A stretch of DNA of 64,000 nt from Dasypus novemcinctus (Eukaryota; Chordata; Mammalia; Cingulata; Dasypodidae): contig NC_080682.1 of NCBI RefSeq assembly GCF_030445035.2, positions 31,044,770 through 31,108,769 on the forward strand, read 5' to 3'. Shown piece after piece: positions 24,266 to 36,385 of this stretch; position 1 is the first letter of the stretch, and each line of letters begins with the position of its first letter. The notes under the pieces are model-generated. The model ran no database searches and was not told where the DNA came from. It saw only the letters and a program-made list of their open reading frames with translations. Made by a program: the position numbers and the translations under genes.

Positions 24266-25165
24266 TGAATTTAAAAAATAAGAGTTAATTCATCTTTATA
24301 AAAAAGATAGGCACTGCATATTTAAACTAATTTTACCTGATAGAGTTGTAGTGATTACATAAGTGAGATAGCAGGATTACCATTGTTGTAGAATTTGAGA
24401 GAGATTAAATTATTTGCATATAGAAAGGCGAGGACTCAGGAATGATTTTGAAGAGGAAAAATGGTTAATTGATGGCTGGCCGAATTTGGGAGGTTTCTGT
24501 TTCAAACCCAAACTCCAAACAAGACTTTCAAGTTCCTTTTATACAGAGAGGAAAGGCCAAATGTTCCTTTTGTTTCAGTTCTCAATAGGTTTGAATTAGT
24601 ATATATCTTCCACGTCCTAGGCAAGCTTTTAGCATGGACTTCATACATTCTAGATAAGCTTTTAGCACATTTGGTTTGCATTTTCCCTGAATATTTAAAG
24701 TTTGTAGAGTTTACATTGATAAACTGTTTCCTGTGACTGGAGTCATTGCCATGGTTACCAAGGGCAGGGCTGCAGCCTCTCACCATCCCACACCAACAAG
24801 TCAGGACAGACAGCTTAGGTTAAGGTTATCTCCAAAGAGACAAAGCGCCTTCCACCCATAGCCCACATCACCATAAGGCCAAATACTTTTAAACACAGCC
24901 CTTTTAACATTTCATCTTTCACAGACATATCACAGAAGTGAATTTCCAACTTTTCATGTACTCAAGTAAATAAAAATTAAAATCTTAGTATAGTACTATG
25001 ACTCACTATAGAACAACTAAAATGAGGATAATCTGAGTTAACAAATATTCATGAGTACATGGAAAAGCCCTACTAATCCCACCTTGGTAGTGCAGGTAAA
25101 AATTGTCAACCCTATTTAGAAAGCTATATGGAAGTATCTTCTATAGCAGAACATATATATGACAT
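24266..25165. repeat. Duplicated flank, unit A (pairs with about 61731-62600)
   Basis: Matches include 'tctttataaaaaagataggcactg' region (24294) with 'tctttataaaaaaggaaggcactgg' region (about 61762). The text 'acagaagtgaatttccaac' (24935) matches 'acagaagtagttttccaac' (62355). A shared old L1 tail-like stretch follows at 24960-25165 versus 62385-62600, present before duplication. A solo LTR (24384-24870) is extra to unit A. Confidence 0.85.
24384..24870 (-). mobile_element. Solo LTR, class I-type family, antisense
   Basis: 487 bp, same family as 15234-15688. Exact 4-bp duplication ccat (24380-24383 and 24871-24874). On the minus strand it starts tgatgtgggc and ends acaaca. Unit B lacks it at the matching site, so insertion followed the duplication. 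Confidence 0.9.
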
Positions 25166-25177
25166 AGAAAGATTCAA

Positions 25178-27280
25178 GGGGGTTTTTCGGCAAGATGGTG
25201 GCTGCGTGAGCTTGCCTGGTAGTGTCTCTGCAGGGGGCGGCTGGGCAGCGTTGAAGGCTCTTTGGGACCGTGCTGTTTCGGGGATTTTTGCTGGTTGGAA
25301 GGTGTCTGGACGTCAATTCGGTGGGAATGTAACAGAGAGGATACATCTATAATATATAAACGGAGGTCCCAGCTGGGCTCGGGAAGTTCCCTCCTGGGGT
25401 GGGCGGAGCCGCGGTAGCGGGTGCTCCTGAAGCTCCGGAGCCGCGGCGGCCAGGGTTTTTGTTTTTTTTTTTCCTTTTACTAGAGGCTTTGTGGTGCTGA
25501 GAAACTCGCAGATACTGGGCTGGCTGGTGAGGGATTGTTGGGAAAAGACTCCTTTGCAGATTGATTTGGGGAGACAGACGGTGTTTTCTTGTGAAGCGGG
25601 GGACGTTTTTGGTCGAGGGACAGGGGGGGAAGCGCTTCCGCCAGGAGCCCCATCCCCACAGGTCCGGCTGCCGATCTGCAACGGAATTGGATTTTGGACA
25701 ATAAGCGGACACAATTGGGAGACTGTTGTAGGGTGCAGTGAGGGAGGAGGACACGTCTGGAAGCTGATTGGGGGATATTTTGCGAAGTTTGGGATTTCGG
25801 ATCTTAGAGTCTGTTTTCCGCGTTTCCAGCTGAAGCCCACCCCACCCGGCGGGGCTTGGGATCTGGGTCATTGAACTGGCCGTATGTGGAGGCGCCCTCA
25901 AGTGGCCGTTGCGAGGGAGCACAGGGAGGGAGCTGTCCAAAGGCTGATACCCCGAGGAGTTAGGTGAATTTCAGGGATCAGAAATTCAATATAAAATTCG
26001 CGGATCTGGCTTCCCCCACAGGGCTGGCACCCAGCTACGGGGATCCCTGAGGGCTGTGTTGCACTGTGGGGCTCCTAAGCTTTCTGTGGACCAGATTTGA
26101 GCTTGCCAGGTCTGGGTCCCCTGAACTCTGGCGGTCCACACCCCAGACTCACACCTCTTGAGTCTTCAGTGTCTCAGACTTTCCACCCCTGAATCCATCA
26201 CGCTCTGGGGTCTACCTGGGGTCCTTGAGTGCCCTTAACGTTTGCGTTTTATCTTTATTGGTTCATATTGTTTTGTTTTTATTTTCACTTTATCTTATTT
26301 TTTACTCTTTTTGACGCCCTGATTGCTAATATTGCATTATCCCCTAGTCTTTTCTCCTAGCGTCTCCCCCAAAGTCCTTTTTTTTTTTTTATACAGATAT
26401 TTAGGGGGTTTTTTTGGTTGTTGTTTTAGATAGTGTTGCAATTGTGACACGTGTATACCTGTATCTCTCTCCCCCCTATCTGTTCCCCACCGTTTGCCTA
26501 TCCTCATTTTCTTTCTTCCTTTCTTCTTGTCTTTCTTTTTTTCTTTATTATAATTAGTGTTTTTTTTTTTTCGGTTCTCTCTTTCCCTCTTGTCTCTCAT
26601 TTTCCACTTATTTTATTTTAATTCAAGTACACAATACGTGCTACAGGGAACACCTCACATTTGCTGGGTTTTCCCATCCTCCATGCCTCATTTCTGCGTG
26701 AACTGATTTAGGCTACCTACACTATCCCTCTTCCCCTGCATCTTGATAACCACTATCATCTACTGTCTCTCCTATATTCCACCCCCCACCTCCCATTCTT
26801 TGATCCACAAAGTGTCTAACTCTTAATTTCTAATACCTTTGTTCTGTTTTCTGTCTGTTATCCACTCTTGAAACTATTACCTTTCTTTTCTTTTTCCTTC
26901 TCTCATGAAAACAATAGCTTTGTAGTTCATACCATATTCCGCCTATATTCAGTCATCTACTTCATAAAAGATACTCTACCTACAGCTATAACTCTATGCA
27001 ATCTACATGAATCTAACCTCCATCCTCCCAGATCTCATATTCTTGCTTTGTTAACATACATTACCAATACCACTTTACACTTTACCCTTGCTGACACAAT
27101 TGCCTTTCCCCAACACTAATACTTTCTTCTAAAGTGAACTTAACCAACAACAAGTAACTTGAGTAAGAAGAAAAAAGTGACAAAGAGAAGATATAACACC
27201 TATGCAAAAATAACAACTAATTAACCTCCAAAAGCAGACAAAGAAGCTAAGGAACTGATTAAATTCGTCAAAATAAAGAG
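25178..27280 (+). promoter_or_regulatory. L1-A 5' UTR, internal promoter region
   Basis: 2.1 kb. Its first 230 bp ('ggcaagatggtggctg', then 'ggtgtctggacgtc') match the start of L1-B read on the minus strand, and the last ~650 bp also match. The middle (about 25460-26600) has no counterpart in L1-B, which has a CpG-rich tandem array there instead. L1 5' UTRs normally hold the sense promoter; that role is inferred here. Confidence 0.75.
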
Positions 27281-28249
27281 ATGACCAGAAAGCAACAAAA
27301 ATCTACAAACCAAACCAATAATCAGGAAAACATGACTGAATCCAATCAACAAACCAATAATCACGAAGGGGAGCAAAACTTGGCACAAGCAATGAAAGAA
27401 CTCAGAACATTTATCACCGACAAATTTGATGCAGTAATGAAAGAGGTTAACAACATGAAGACATCACTTGGAGGGGAAATTGCAGACATACGCAAAAACA
27501 TAACAGATATGATGGGAATGAACACCACAGTTCAAGAAATCAAAAATACACTTGCAGCAAATATCAGCAGACTAGAAGAGACAGAGCAGAGAATTAGTGA
27601 TGTGGAAGACAGTACCTCAGAAATCAAACAGATAGTAGAAGGGGTCAATAAGAAGATATAAAAAATCCAATTAGGATTTAGGGACCTGAATGACAATGCA
27701 AAACGCTCAAACATACGTATTATAAGAATTCCAGAAGGTGAAGAGAAGGGAAAGGGGTCAGAAGGAGTGTTGCAGGAAATAATGGCTGAAAACTTCCCAA
27801 ATCTACTGAAAGAGACAGATGTACATATCCAAGAAGCACAGCGCACTCCACAAGTCATAAACCCCAACAGGCCCACCACAAGACATATACTTATCAAATT
27901 ATCCAAGGCTCAAGACAAAGAGAAAATCCTAAAAGCAGCAAGAGAAAAGAAAACCATCACATACAAGGGAAGCTCAATTAGATTAAGTGCTGATTTCTCT
28001 TCTGAAACCATGGAGGCAAGAAGACAGTGGTATGATATAGTCAAGGTACTAAAGGAAAAAAACTTCCAACCAAGAATACTCTATCCAGCTAAACTAGCAT
28101 TCAAACATGATGGAGAGTTCAAAATATTCACAGACAAACAGAAACTGAAAGAGTATACCAACAAGAAACCTCCCCTTCAAGAAATTCTAAAGGGAGTTCT
28201 GCAGGAAGAAAGGAAAAAACAGGAAAGGCAAAGTTGGAGGAGAGTATAA
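27281..28249 (+). pseudogene. L1-A ORF1 with one premature stop
   Basis: Encodes the L1 RNA-binding ORF1 protein, which normally forms trimers and coats L1 RNA in the cytoplasm. The frame is 322 codons, with a coiled-coil-like N-terminal half, then an RRM-like part and C-terminal domain ([20 protein letters not shown] visible). One in-frame TAA at 27659-27661 replaces a GAA seen in L1-B. The frame is otherwise open from ATG to the stop. Confidence 0.93.
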
Positions 28250-28322
28250 GACCACCACCAACAACAAAAAAGACCAAAAAAATATACAAACAAAATATGA
28301 CAAACACAAATCCAATCAAAAT

Positions 28323-30639
28323 ATGGCTAACACAAATAATTCCTTGATAGTAATAACACTGAATGTCAACGGATTAAACTCACCTATCAAAAGATTCAGA
28401 CTGGGACATTGGATAAGGAAATATAACCCATCCATATGCTGTCTACAAGAGACACATCTTAGACCCAGAGACGCATGGAGATTGAAAGTGAATGGCTGGA
28501 AAACAATCATACAAGCTAACAATAACCAAAAAAAGGCAGGAGTAGCTATATTAATATCAGACAAAATAGACTTTAAATGTGAAACAATTGTGAGAGACAA
28601 AGAAGGATACTACATTTTAGTGAAAGGGAAAATCTGTCAAGAAGATCGAACAATAATAAATATCTATGCCCCTAACAAGGGTGCCTCTAAATACGTCAGG
28701 CAAACGCTGGAAAAACTAAGTGAAAGAATAGATACATCTACAATTATAGTGGGGGATTTTAATACACCACTATCAACTCTGGACAGAACATCTCAAAAGA
28801 GAATCACCAAAGAAACAAAACATCTGAATAGTATATTAGAGGAGCTCGATCTAATAGACATATATAGATCGCTACACCCAAACACAGCAGGATATACATT
28901 TTTCTCAAGCGCACATGGATCATTATGACATGATCCTATACATAGAAAACCCTGAGAGATCTACAACGAAGATTCTAGAACACATAAATGAGTTTAGTAA
29001 AGTCGCAGGTTATAAGATCAATGCGCAAAAATCAGTAGCATTTCTGTACACCAATAATGAGCAAGATCAGGAGGAAATCAAGAAACAAATACCATTCACA
29101 ATAGTAAATAAAAAAATCAAATACTTAGGAATAAATTTAACTAAAGAGGTAAAGAACTTATACAACGAGAATTATACAAGATTGTTCAAGGAAATCAAAG
29201 AAGACCTAAATAAATGGAAGACTATTCCTTGTTCATGGATAGGAAGACTGAACATTATTAAGATGTCTATCCTACCAAAACTGATCTACACATTCAATGC
29301 AATCCCAATAAAAATCAACACAGCATTCTTTAAGGAATTAGAAAAACTAACTATGAAATTTATTTGGAAAGGAAAGAGACCCCGAATAGCCAAAGACATA
29401 CTGAAAAAGAAAAACGAAATTGGAGGAATCACACTACCTGACTTCAAAACATACTATAAAGCTACGGTGGTGAAAACAGCATGGTATTGGCATAAGGAAA
29501 GACACATAGACCAATGGAATCGAATTGAAAGCTCTGATATAGAACCTCACATATATAGCCACATAATACTTGATAAAGCCACCAAACCCTCTCAATTGGG
29601 AGACAGTGGCCTATTCAACAAATGGTGTCTGGAGAACTGGATAGCCATATGTAGAAAAATGAAAGAGGATTACCATCTCACACCTTATACAAAGATCAAC
29701 TCAAGATGGATCAAAGACCTAAATATAAGAGCCAAGACCATAAAAACCTTAGAAAGCAGTGTAGGGAAACATCTACAAGACCTTGTAATAGGAAATGGAT
29801 TTATGAATATCTCACCAAAAGCACGAGCAGCAAAAGAACTAATAGATAAATGGGACTTCCTCAAAATTAAAGCCTTCTGCACCTCAAAGGAGTTTGTCAA
29901 GAAAGTAAAAAGGGAGCCCACACAGTGGGAGAAAATATTTGGCAATCATATATCTTTTAAGAAACTTATAACTTGCATATATAAAGAACTCCTATATCTT
30001 GAAAATAAAAAGATAAACAACCCATTTAAAAAATGGGAAAAAGACTTAAACAGACACTTCTCCGAAGAAGAAATACAAATGGCAAGAAAGCACATGAAAA
30101 AATGTTCCAAATCTCTAGCTATCAGGGAAATGCAAATCAAAACTACAATGAGATACCATCTTACACCCATAAGATTGGCAGCTATGAAAAAAACAGAAGA
30201 ATACAAGTGCTGGAGAGGATGTGAAGGAAGGGGAACACTCATCCACTGCTGGTGGGAATGCAGAAGGATCCAACCATTTTGGAGGACAGTATGGCGGTTT
30301 CTCAAAAAACTAGCCATAGATTTGCCATATGACCCGGCAATACCACTGCTGGGTATATACCCAGCAGAACTGAAAACAAGGACACAAACCGATATATGTA
30401 CACCAATGTTCATAGCAGCATTGTTCACTATTGCCAAAAGTTGGAATCAACCCAAATGCCCATCAACAGAAGAGTGGATCAATAAAATGTGGTATATACA
30501 CACAATGGAATACTACTCGGCTGTAAGAACAAACACACTACAAACACATGTGATAACATGGATGAATCTTGAGAACCTTATGTTGAGTGAAGCAACCCAG
30601 ACATTGAAGGACAAATACTACATGACCTCAATGATATGA
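28323..30639 (+). pseudogene. L1-A ORF2, endonuclease-RT internal deletion
   Basis: ORF2 normally encodes an endonuclease, reverse transcriptase and C-terminal Cys-rich region that drive target-primed reverse transcription. Here codons 1 to about 199 (endonuclease start, with '[11 protein letters not shown]' and 'CLQETH') remain. The sequence then jumps at about 28920 straight to the residues after the FADD catalytic motif, resuming [12 protein letters not shown]. Relative to L1-B about 1.5 kb is missing, including the endonuclease end and most of the RT. The jump leaves a stop at 28926-28928. The downstream half stays open from 28915 to 30639 and keeps the thumb and Cys-rich end. Confidence 0.93.
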
Positions 30640-33433
30640 AATAAACAAGCTGCCCTAGATAGCAAGAGACTGAATGATAGGCTTACAGGAAATCGGAGGG
30701 TGGAGGAAGGATATGAGCCGATGTCTGCAGGCTTGGAACTTAAGACGAGATGGTGGTAAGTATGAACACAAAGAAGAGATAAAATGGGGGCAAGGGGTTG
30801 CCTTTGGTTGGGGCTTTACGGGTTTGAGGGTGGCTGGGGAGGGATGGTTGGGTAATGTTGCCCAAAAGTGGGGGGAGGGAGGGGTAGCATACGAACACCG
30901 GAGAGGGTTAGGAGGTGGTGGAGAGTAAAATGCTGAGAAAATAATATCAAAATATAATAAAGAGGGTTACCTGTTTAGAATGCTCGGAGGGGAGGGTCTG
31001 ATGCAGGACGGGCTCCTGGGGAATGTCTAAATGCTCATTCTGCCAGAGTGGGTGACACCATGGGGTAGAATCCCAAGTAGTGAGAGTGGGGGTGGACCCA
31101 CATCCTGGGGAGGACTAATGCCACCAAATAGAGGGAACTCTATCCCTCGAGAGAAAGGGTGGCTCCCAGGGCATTGGGGCAGATGAGCAAGTTAGGCCCT
31201 AAACACTATTCCATCTATCTCTGGAAGTGGCCCCTCAGGAAACGGAGGTTGGCTGTCACTGTGTGCACCAAGGTGGAAGGGAAAATGGACGTTAAATGTG
31301 TGGAACCAAAGTAAATGGGGGGCAAGGGAGGAGTTTCTTGAGAGTACACAAGGATGGATATAAAACATGAAATATTACACCATAATATATAGGAGACGAC
31401 AGACTGATAATGTAAACCATAATGTAAAACATAGGAGAACTAAAAATGTAAAGAACTGTGTATCCTAAAGTATGCACCATAATGTAAGCACAGATATTAC
31501 CATGTTAGAAAGCTAATATCTCAGACTCTGTACATCACCTTAAGTAAATATGATGTGAATAGGGTGTAAGAGTATCGCTGTGGAAGGAAAAAGGTGTTGT
31601 GGTGGATGTGTGGGAGTGCTGTATATTATATATATGCATTGCTGTGGTCTAGGACTCCTACGAAGAAATGCTGAATAATTAAGGGGGGGGGGGGGAAAGG
31701 ATAGGATGTGGAATTTTTTCAAGCCAACATTCTTTATCTAAGTTCTTTATCTAACTTTATCCAAGTTCTTTATCTATCCTTTAAACCCATCGCTATATGC
31801 CATTCCCTAGTAAGGGACCATGACATTATATTGGGCTTCAAATTTCGGGGAGTTCTGGATCACAGAGTGTTTCAACAATGGCAATGGAGGGATACTGATA
31901 TGGGATACCAATGACAGGTGATATATAGCTGACAGAACATATGTCCAGGGTGCATGGTAATGATTGGATATACTCATAGTGGCAACAATTAAAAACCCAG
32001 CAGGGGGGGTACTGGGTTCCTGGCCAGTGGTGCTCTGTTGTGGTCCCTAGGGGAGCAGCGATAGTCTCCCAGGTACAGCGGCGGGGACCGGGAGGGAGTG
32101 AGGGTTCAACAGTGAGCCCCTGATGCTAATGACTATGCTTCTGAGCTGATAAACCTAAAATAAGAACAAGGCCTAGAGCAACATTGTGCCTGGGAATTTC
32201 CTCCTGTCAGCCTTCATGTTACTCAAATGTGGCCAGTCTCGAATCCAAACTCAGCATGTAAATGCAATGCCTTCCCTCCAGCGTGGGACATGACACCCGG
32301 GGATGAGCCTCCCTGGCACCGAGGGACCACTATCAAATACCAACTGATGATGCAACTGGAAAAGGACCTTATATGGAAGGTTCAATGCGGATCAGCAGAA
32401 TATCCATGTCTACATAAAATAACATGACTTTAAAATGCTGTTTGACCTAAAGTAAGGGGGAAATGGAAAGGAGAAATGAGTTTATATGGCTACGAGTTTC
32501 TAAAAAAGAGTCTGGAGGCTGGCAGAAGGATTGCCGTCATGCACAACTGAGCAGAGTCAGAGAGACAGATAAAGCAGATACAACCCCCAGATATTGGTTC
32601 CTATGAAGGCTAAAGAGACCCATGAGAGTTATGGTCATGGCCGATGGGGTTTACTACCAGGGCAGATGGCCCCTCTCTGGAAATGGTGTTTATGTGTGAT
32701 GAATCTGGACTCAGATGGGATCTCCCTTCATAAGACTTTCATACTAATCTGCTGGAGGTGCAGTTAACGTTGGGGTTTAAGATATAGTTAGGGGATTTGA
32801 ATCTCTGGACTGATAATGTGAAAGCCAGGTCCTGAGCCTCAACAGACTCCAGCACCTACAATCTGATTTATTGGACTTACCACACTCAGCTAAGATGGAG
32901 TTGAAGAAGGACAATCACCACACCATGGAGCCTAGAGTGATTACAACTGAAAATGGGAGGATGGCAGCCAGCATCCATGTGGAATCTGAGCCTCCTCTTG
33001 ACATAGAGGTGCAATGGACACAACCAATCCAATGTCCACATAGAAGAGGTGGCATTGGATTGGGAAAAGTGGACATGGTGGACGATGGGTATGGGGAAGG
33101 GCAGGAAGAGATGAGAGGTGGGGGCGTATTTGGGACGTGGAGCTGCCCTGGATGGTGCCTCGGGGGTGATCACCGGACATCGTGGATCCTCACAGGGCCC
33201 ACTGGATGGAATGGAGGAGAGTATGGGCCATGATGTGGACCATTGTCTATGAGGTGCAGAGGTGCCCAAAGATGTACTTACCAAATCCAATGGATGTGTC
33301 ATGATGATGGGAACGAGTGTTGTTGGGGGGGGAGAGGGGGGGGTGGGGGGGGTGGGGTTGAATGGGACCTCACATATATATTTTTAATGTAATATTATTA
33401 CAAAGTCAATTAAAAAAAAAACTGAAAAATAAA
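30640..33433 (+). other. L1-A 3' UTR, unusually long, with G-rich tract
   Basis: About 2.8 kb between the ORF2 stop and the A-tail, where L1 3' UTRs are usually about 0.5 kb. It contains G-runs at 31683-31692 and a strong G-rich tract at 33325-33356, close to the 3' end. The same ordered sequence follows ORF2 in L1-B, and parts recur in older fragments at 3594, 34627, 45659, 52724 and 54721. It has no conserved ORF; open stretches here are short and not shared. Confidence 0.85.
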
Positions 33434-33445
33434 AGAAAGATTCAA

Positions 33446-34199
33446 AAATTCTATTTCTAGTTTTATCCAATACAGTGAGTGAATATCCACCAAAGGCACA
33501 TACAAAAATATTCACAGTAACATTTACAATGAAATAAATCTGCAAACTACTCAAGTTTAAGTTTCTATTAACACATTACATAAGAGTCATGGATTTTTTT
33601 GGCATTTCATTAATAATAGTTTATACTTTGCAGGCCATAAAGCCTTATATCACAACCACTCAGTTTGCCCTTGCATCACAACCACCAGAGTCAATGTACA
33701 AATCAATGGGTGGAACTGTGCTCCAAAACTGTTTTACAGGCCATATTTAATATCACTGCTCTAGATTAAGTAAATGGTATGTTGGACTATTAAACAACAG
33801 TGAGAATGAAGAATGACCGTAACAAAAAGTTGGAGGAATATCACTCAAATGTTTTAGTGAAATAATACACAGACATAATTGTTCACAAACAGTTTGATTT
33901 TATGTCCACATGGTTAAAAATATACAAACTAATCCCTTATATCAGATATCAACCAATTTTTTGCTGCCATATTGAGTTGGAGATGCTAAATAATGTCCTG
34001 TCTTATGCTATTGGTTCTGGGTACATCAATATTTTCATTTGTGAAAAATCACTTGATGAATATTAATCGTATGGTTATTTTCTAAAAAAGTTTCCAAAAA
34101 CAAAGGCTATTACTATCATATCATAAGCAATTGTTAGATTCCATTATTTCATCAATCTCTATTAGTTTCTTAAATACAATAAGCATTCAAATATATTAG
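33446..34199. repeat. Duplicated flank, unit A (pairs with about 62603-63800)
   Basis: Anchors are 'ctagttttatccaa' (33456) with 'ctagttttatatccaa' (62612), 'caggccataaagcc' (33630) with 'caagccataaagcc' (62770), and 'agaatgaagaatgacc' (33803) with 'aggaatgaagaatgacc' (63415). Unit B carries an extra LTR between the last two anchors. No gene seen. Confidence 0.85.
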
Positions 34200-36385
34200 T
34201 GTGGATGGAGACCAGAAAATCCTATTCTCAGAGTTATACCTTTCCTGTCGTTGTAAGCCTATGGCAAGTGAGAACTTTTGATTAGGTTACTTTTGTTAAG
34301 GGCCTTTTCATTAGGTTACTTCAGTAAAGTGCGGCCCAAAATAGTTCTTAATTCTCTTATTATAGTTCCTTATACACACATAAATTCACAGAGAAAGCCA
34401 CTGAAGCCAGAGTGTGAAAACAACAAATCCCAGAAGAGAAGGGAAAGACCAGCAGACACCCCTAAATGCCTTGTCATGTGTCCAGAATTACTGACAGCCA
34501 GTCTGTGGGGAGATAGATGCTTAATGATGCCTTGATTTGGTCATTTTCGCAGCCTCAGAAAAGTAAACTTGTTAACTAATAAATTCCTATTGTAAAAGCC
34601 AACCAATTTGCAGCATATTACATTTTTTTCTTCTCTATTTTCTTTTAAATGTTACATTCAAAAAAATATGAGGTCCCCATATACCCACCACACTCCCACC
34701 CCCACTCCTCCCAAATCAAAAACCTCTTCCATCATCTCAGCACATTCACTGCACCTGGTGAATACACTTTGGAGCACTGCTGCACCACATGGTCAGTGGC
34801 CTACATTGTAGTCTACACTCTCCCCCATTCTACCCAGTGTGCCATGGTAGGACACACAGTGCCCAGATCTGTCCCTGCAGCACCACACAGGACAACTCCA
34901 AATCCTGAAAATGTGCCCACATCATATCTCTTCTTCCCTCTCCCTACCATCAGCAGCTACTGTGGTCCCTTTCTCCACATGAATATTATAATTTTCCCTT
35001 ACTAATCACAATAGTTCCCCAGCAGAATACCAGTAAGTCCAGTCTAATCTATATTCTATTCCTCCATCCTGTGGACCCTGGGATGGTTATGTCCAGTCCC
35101 CCTGTACATCAAGAGGGGGCTTAGATTCCACATGGATGATGGATGCAATTCTCCTGCTTGCAGTGTAGGCACTTAAACCCCTGGTGTAGTGGCTGATCTT
35201 CTTCACCTCCCTGTTAACTGGCCAGGGTAAGTCCAATAAACCAGAGGGTAAGAATTGCAAGTCTGCTGAGGCTCAGGACCTGGCTGTCACATGGACAGTC
35301 CAGAGATTCAGGTCTCCTCAGTATATGCCAACTCGAATGCCAACCACAGGTCCAGTAAAAGTAACAGAAGAGGCATGTGAAGAAAGGTCATATCTGAGTC
35401 CAACTTCATCACACTCAGGAACACAAATTCCAAAGTAGGGCCAACTGACATGGCACTGAACTCCAGAACCATCTGCTTTGACCATAGAACCTGTTGGTCT
35501 CCATAGCCCTCAGGAGAATCAGTACCTGGGTTTCTATCTACTTTGGCTGTCTCTGGTACCCTTCTGAGGTTTGTGTAAGCATTACCCCTCTGATGACCAC
35601 CCAACTATTTTTTGGAGCCTCATAGCCATATATACTCATTTGTCCTTTCCACTTCCTCCTTTTATCCAAGGTCAGAAAAGCAGTTATTAACATCTGATAC
35701 TACATGTAGGCTGAGATAGTCTGCTGGTCTGTGTTGACCCTTTTATTTAAGTTCTTTTTCTAGTTACGTCATCAGCTGGTGCTTGGTAGTAATCCCTCAG
35801 TGCCAGGGAAACTCATCCCTGGGAGTCATGTCCCACACTGGGGGGAAGGTAATGCATTTATATGCTGAGTTTGGCTTAGAGAGTGGCCACATTTGAGCAA
35901 CATGGAAGCTATGTGGAGGTAATTCCTAGGCACCCTGCAGCTCCACTGAAAATGTATAAAAGTCTATAGGCTAAAATGCAAACCATAATGTAAAACATAA
36001 GCTAACTAAAAATTTAGAAAATCATATAGTCAAAAATATAAACCACAATGTAAACTCAAATGGAACCATGTTTGAAAGCTATCATTTCCATGTCTGTACA
36101 TTAGCTGTGGCAAATATAATATGAACTTGTAAAAAGATGATTGCTCGGAAGGGACAAAGGGTTTGACGTTGGATATGTGGAAGGACTATATATTGTATAT
36201 GTGAATTACTGTGATCTAAAACTTATGTAAAGACAAATTTAATAATTAGGAAAGAAAAAGAAAGGATGTAGACACTGAGTAAGAAATGGAAGAAATTGCC
36301 TTGCACTGTACATACAGGGCAACACCTATTGCTGTGATGAAAGGCAAAATGTCAAAAACAAAGCTTTTTCATTTTTTCATTTTTT

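Larger units (their letters stand above)
25178..33433 (+). mobile_element. L1-A: end-complete L1 with internally deleted ORF2
   Basis: 8,256 bp. The duplication agaaagattcaa is exact on both sides (25166-25177 and 33434-33445), and unit B shows the empty site at about 62590-62602. It has a 5' UTR (25178-27280), ORF1 (27281-28249, one stop), a short spacer, ORF2 (28323-30639, about 1.5 kb missing) and a 2.8-kb 3' UTR with a G-rich tract and A-tail. The ORFs closely resemble those of L1-B at the protein level. It cannot encode a working ORF2 protein, so it must have been mobilised by other copies or damaged afterwards. Confidence 0.95.
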
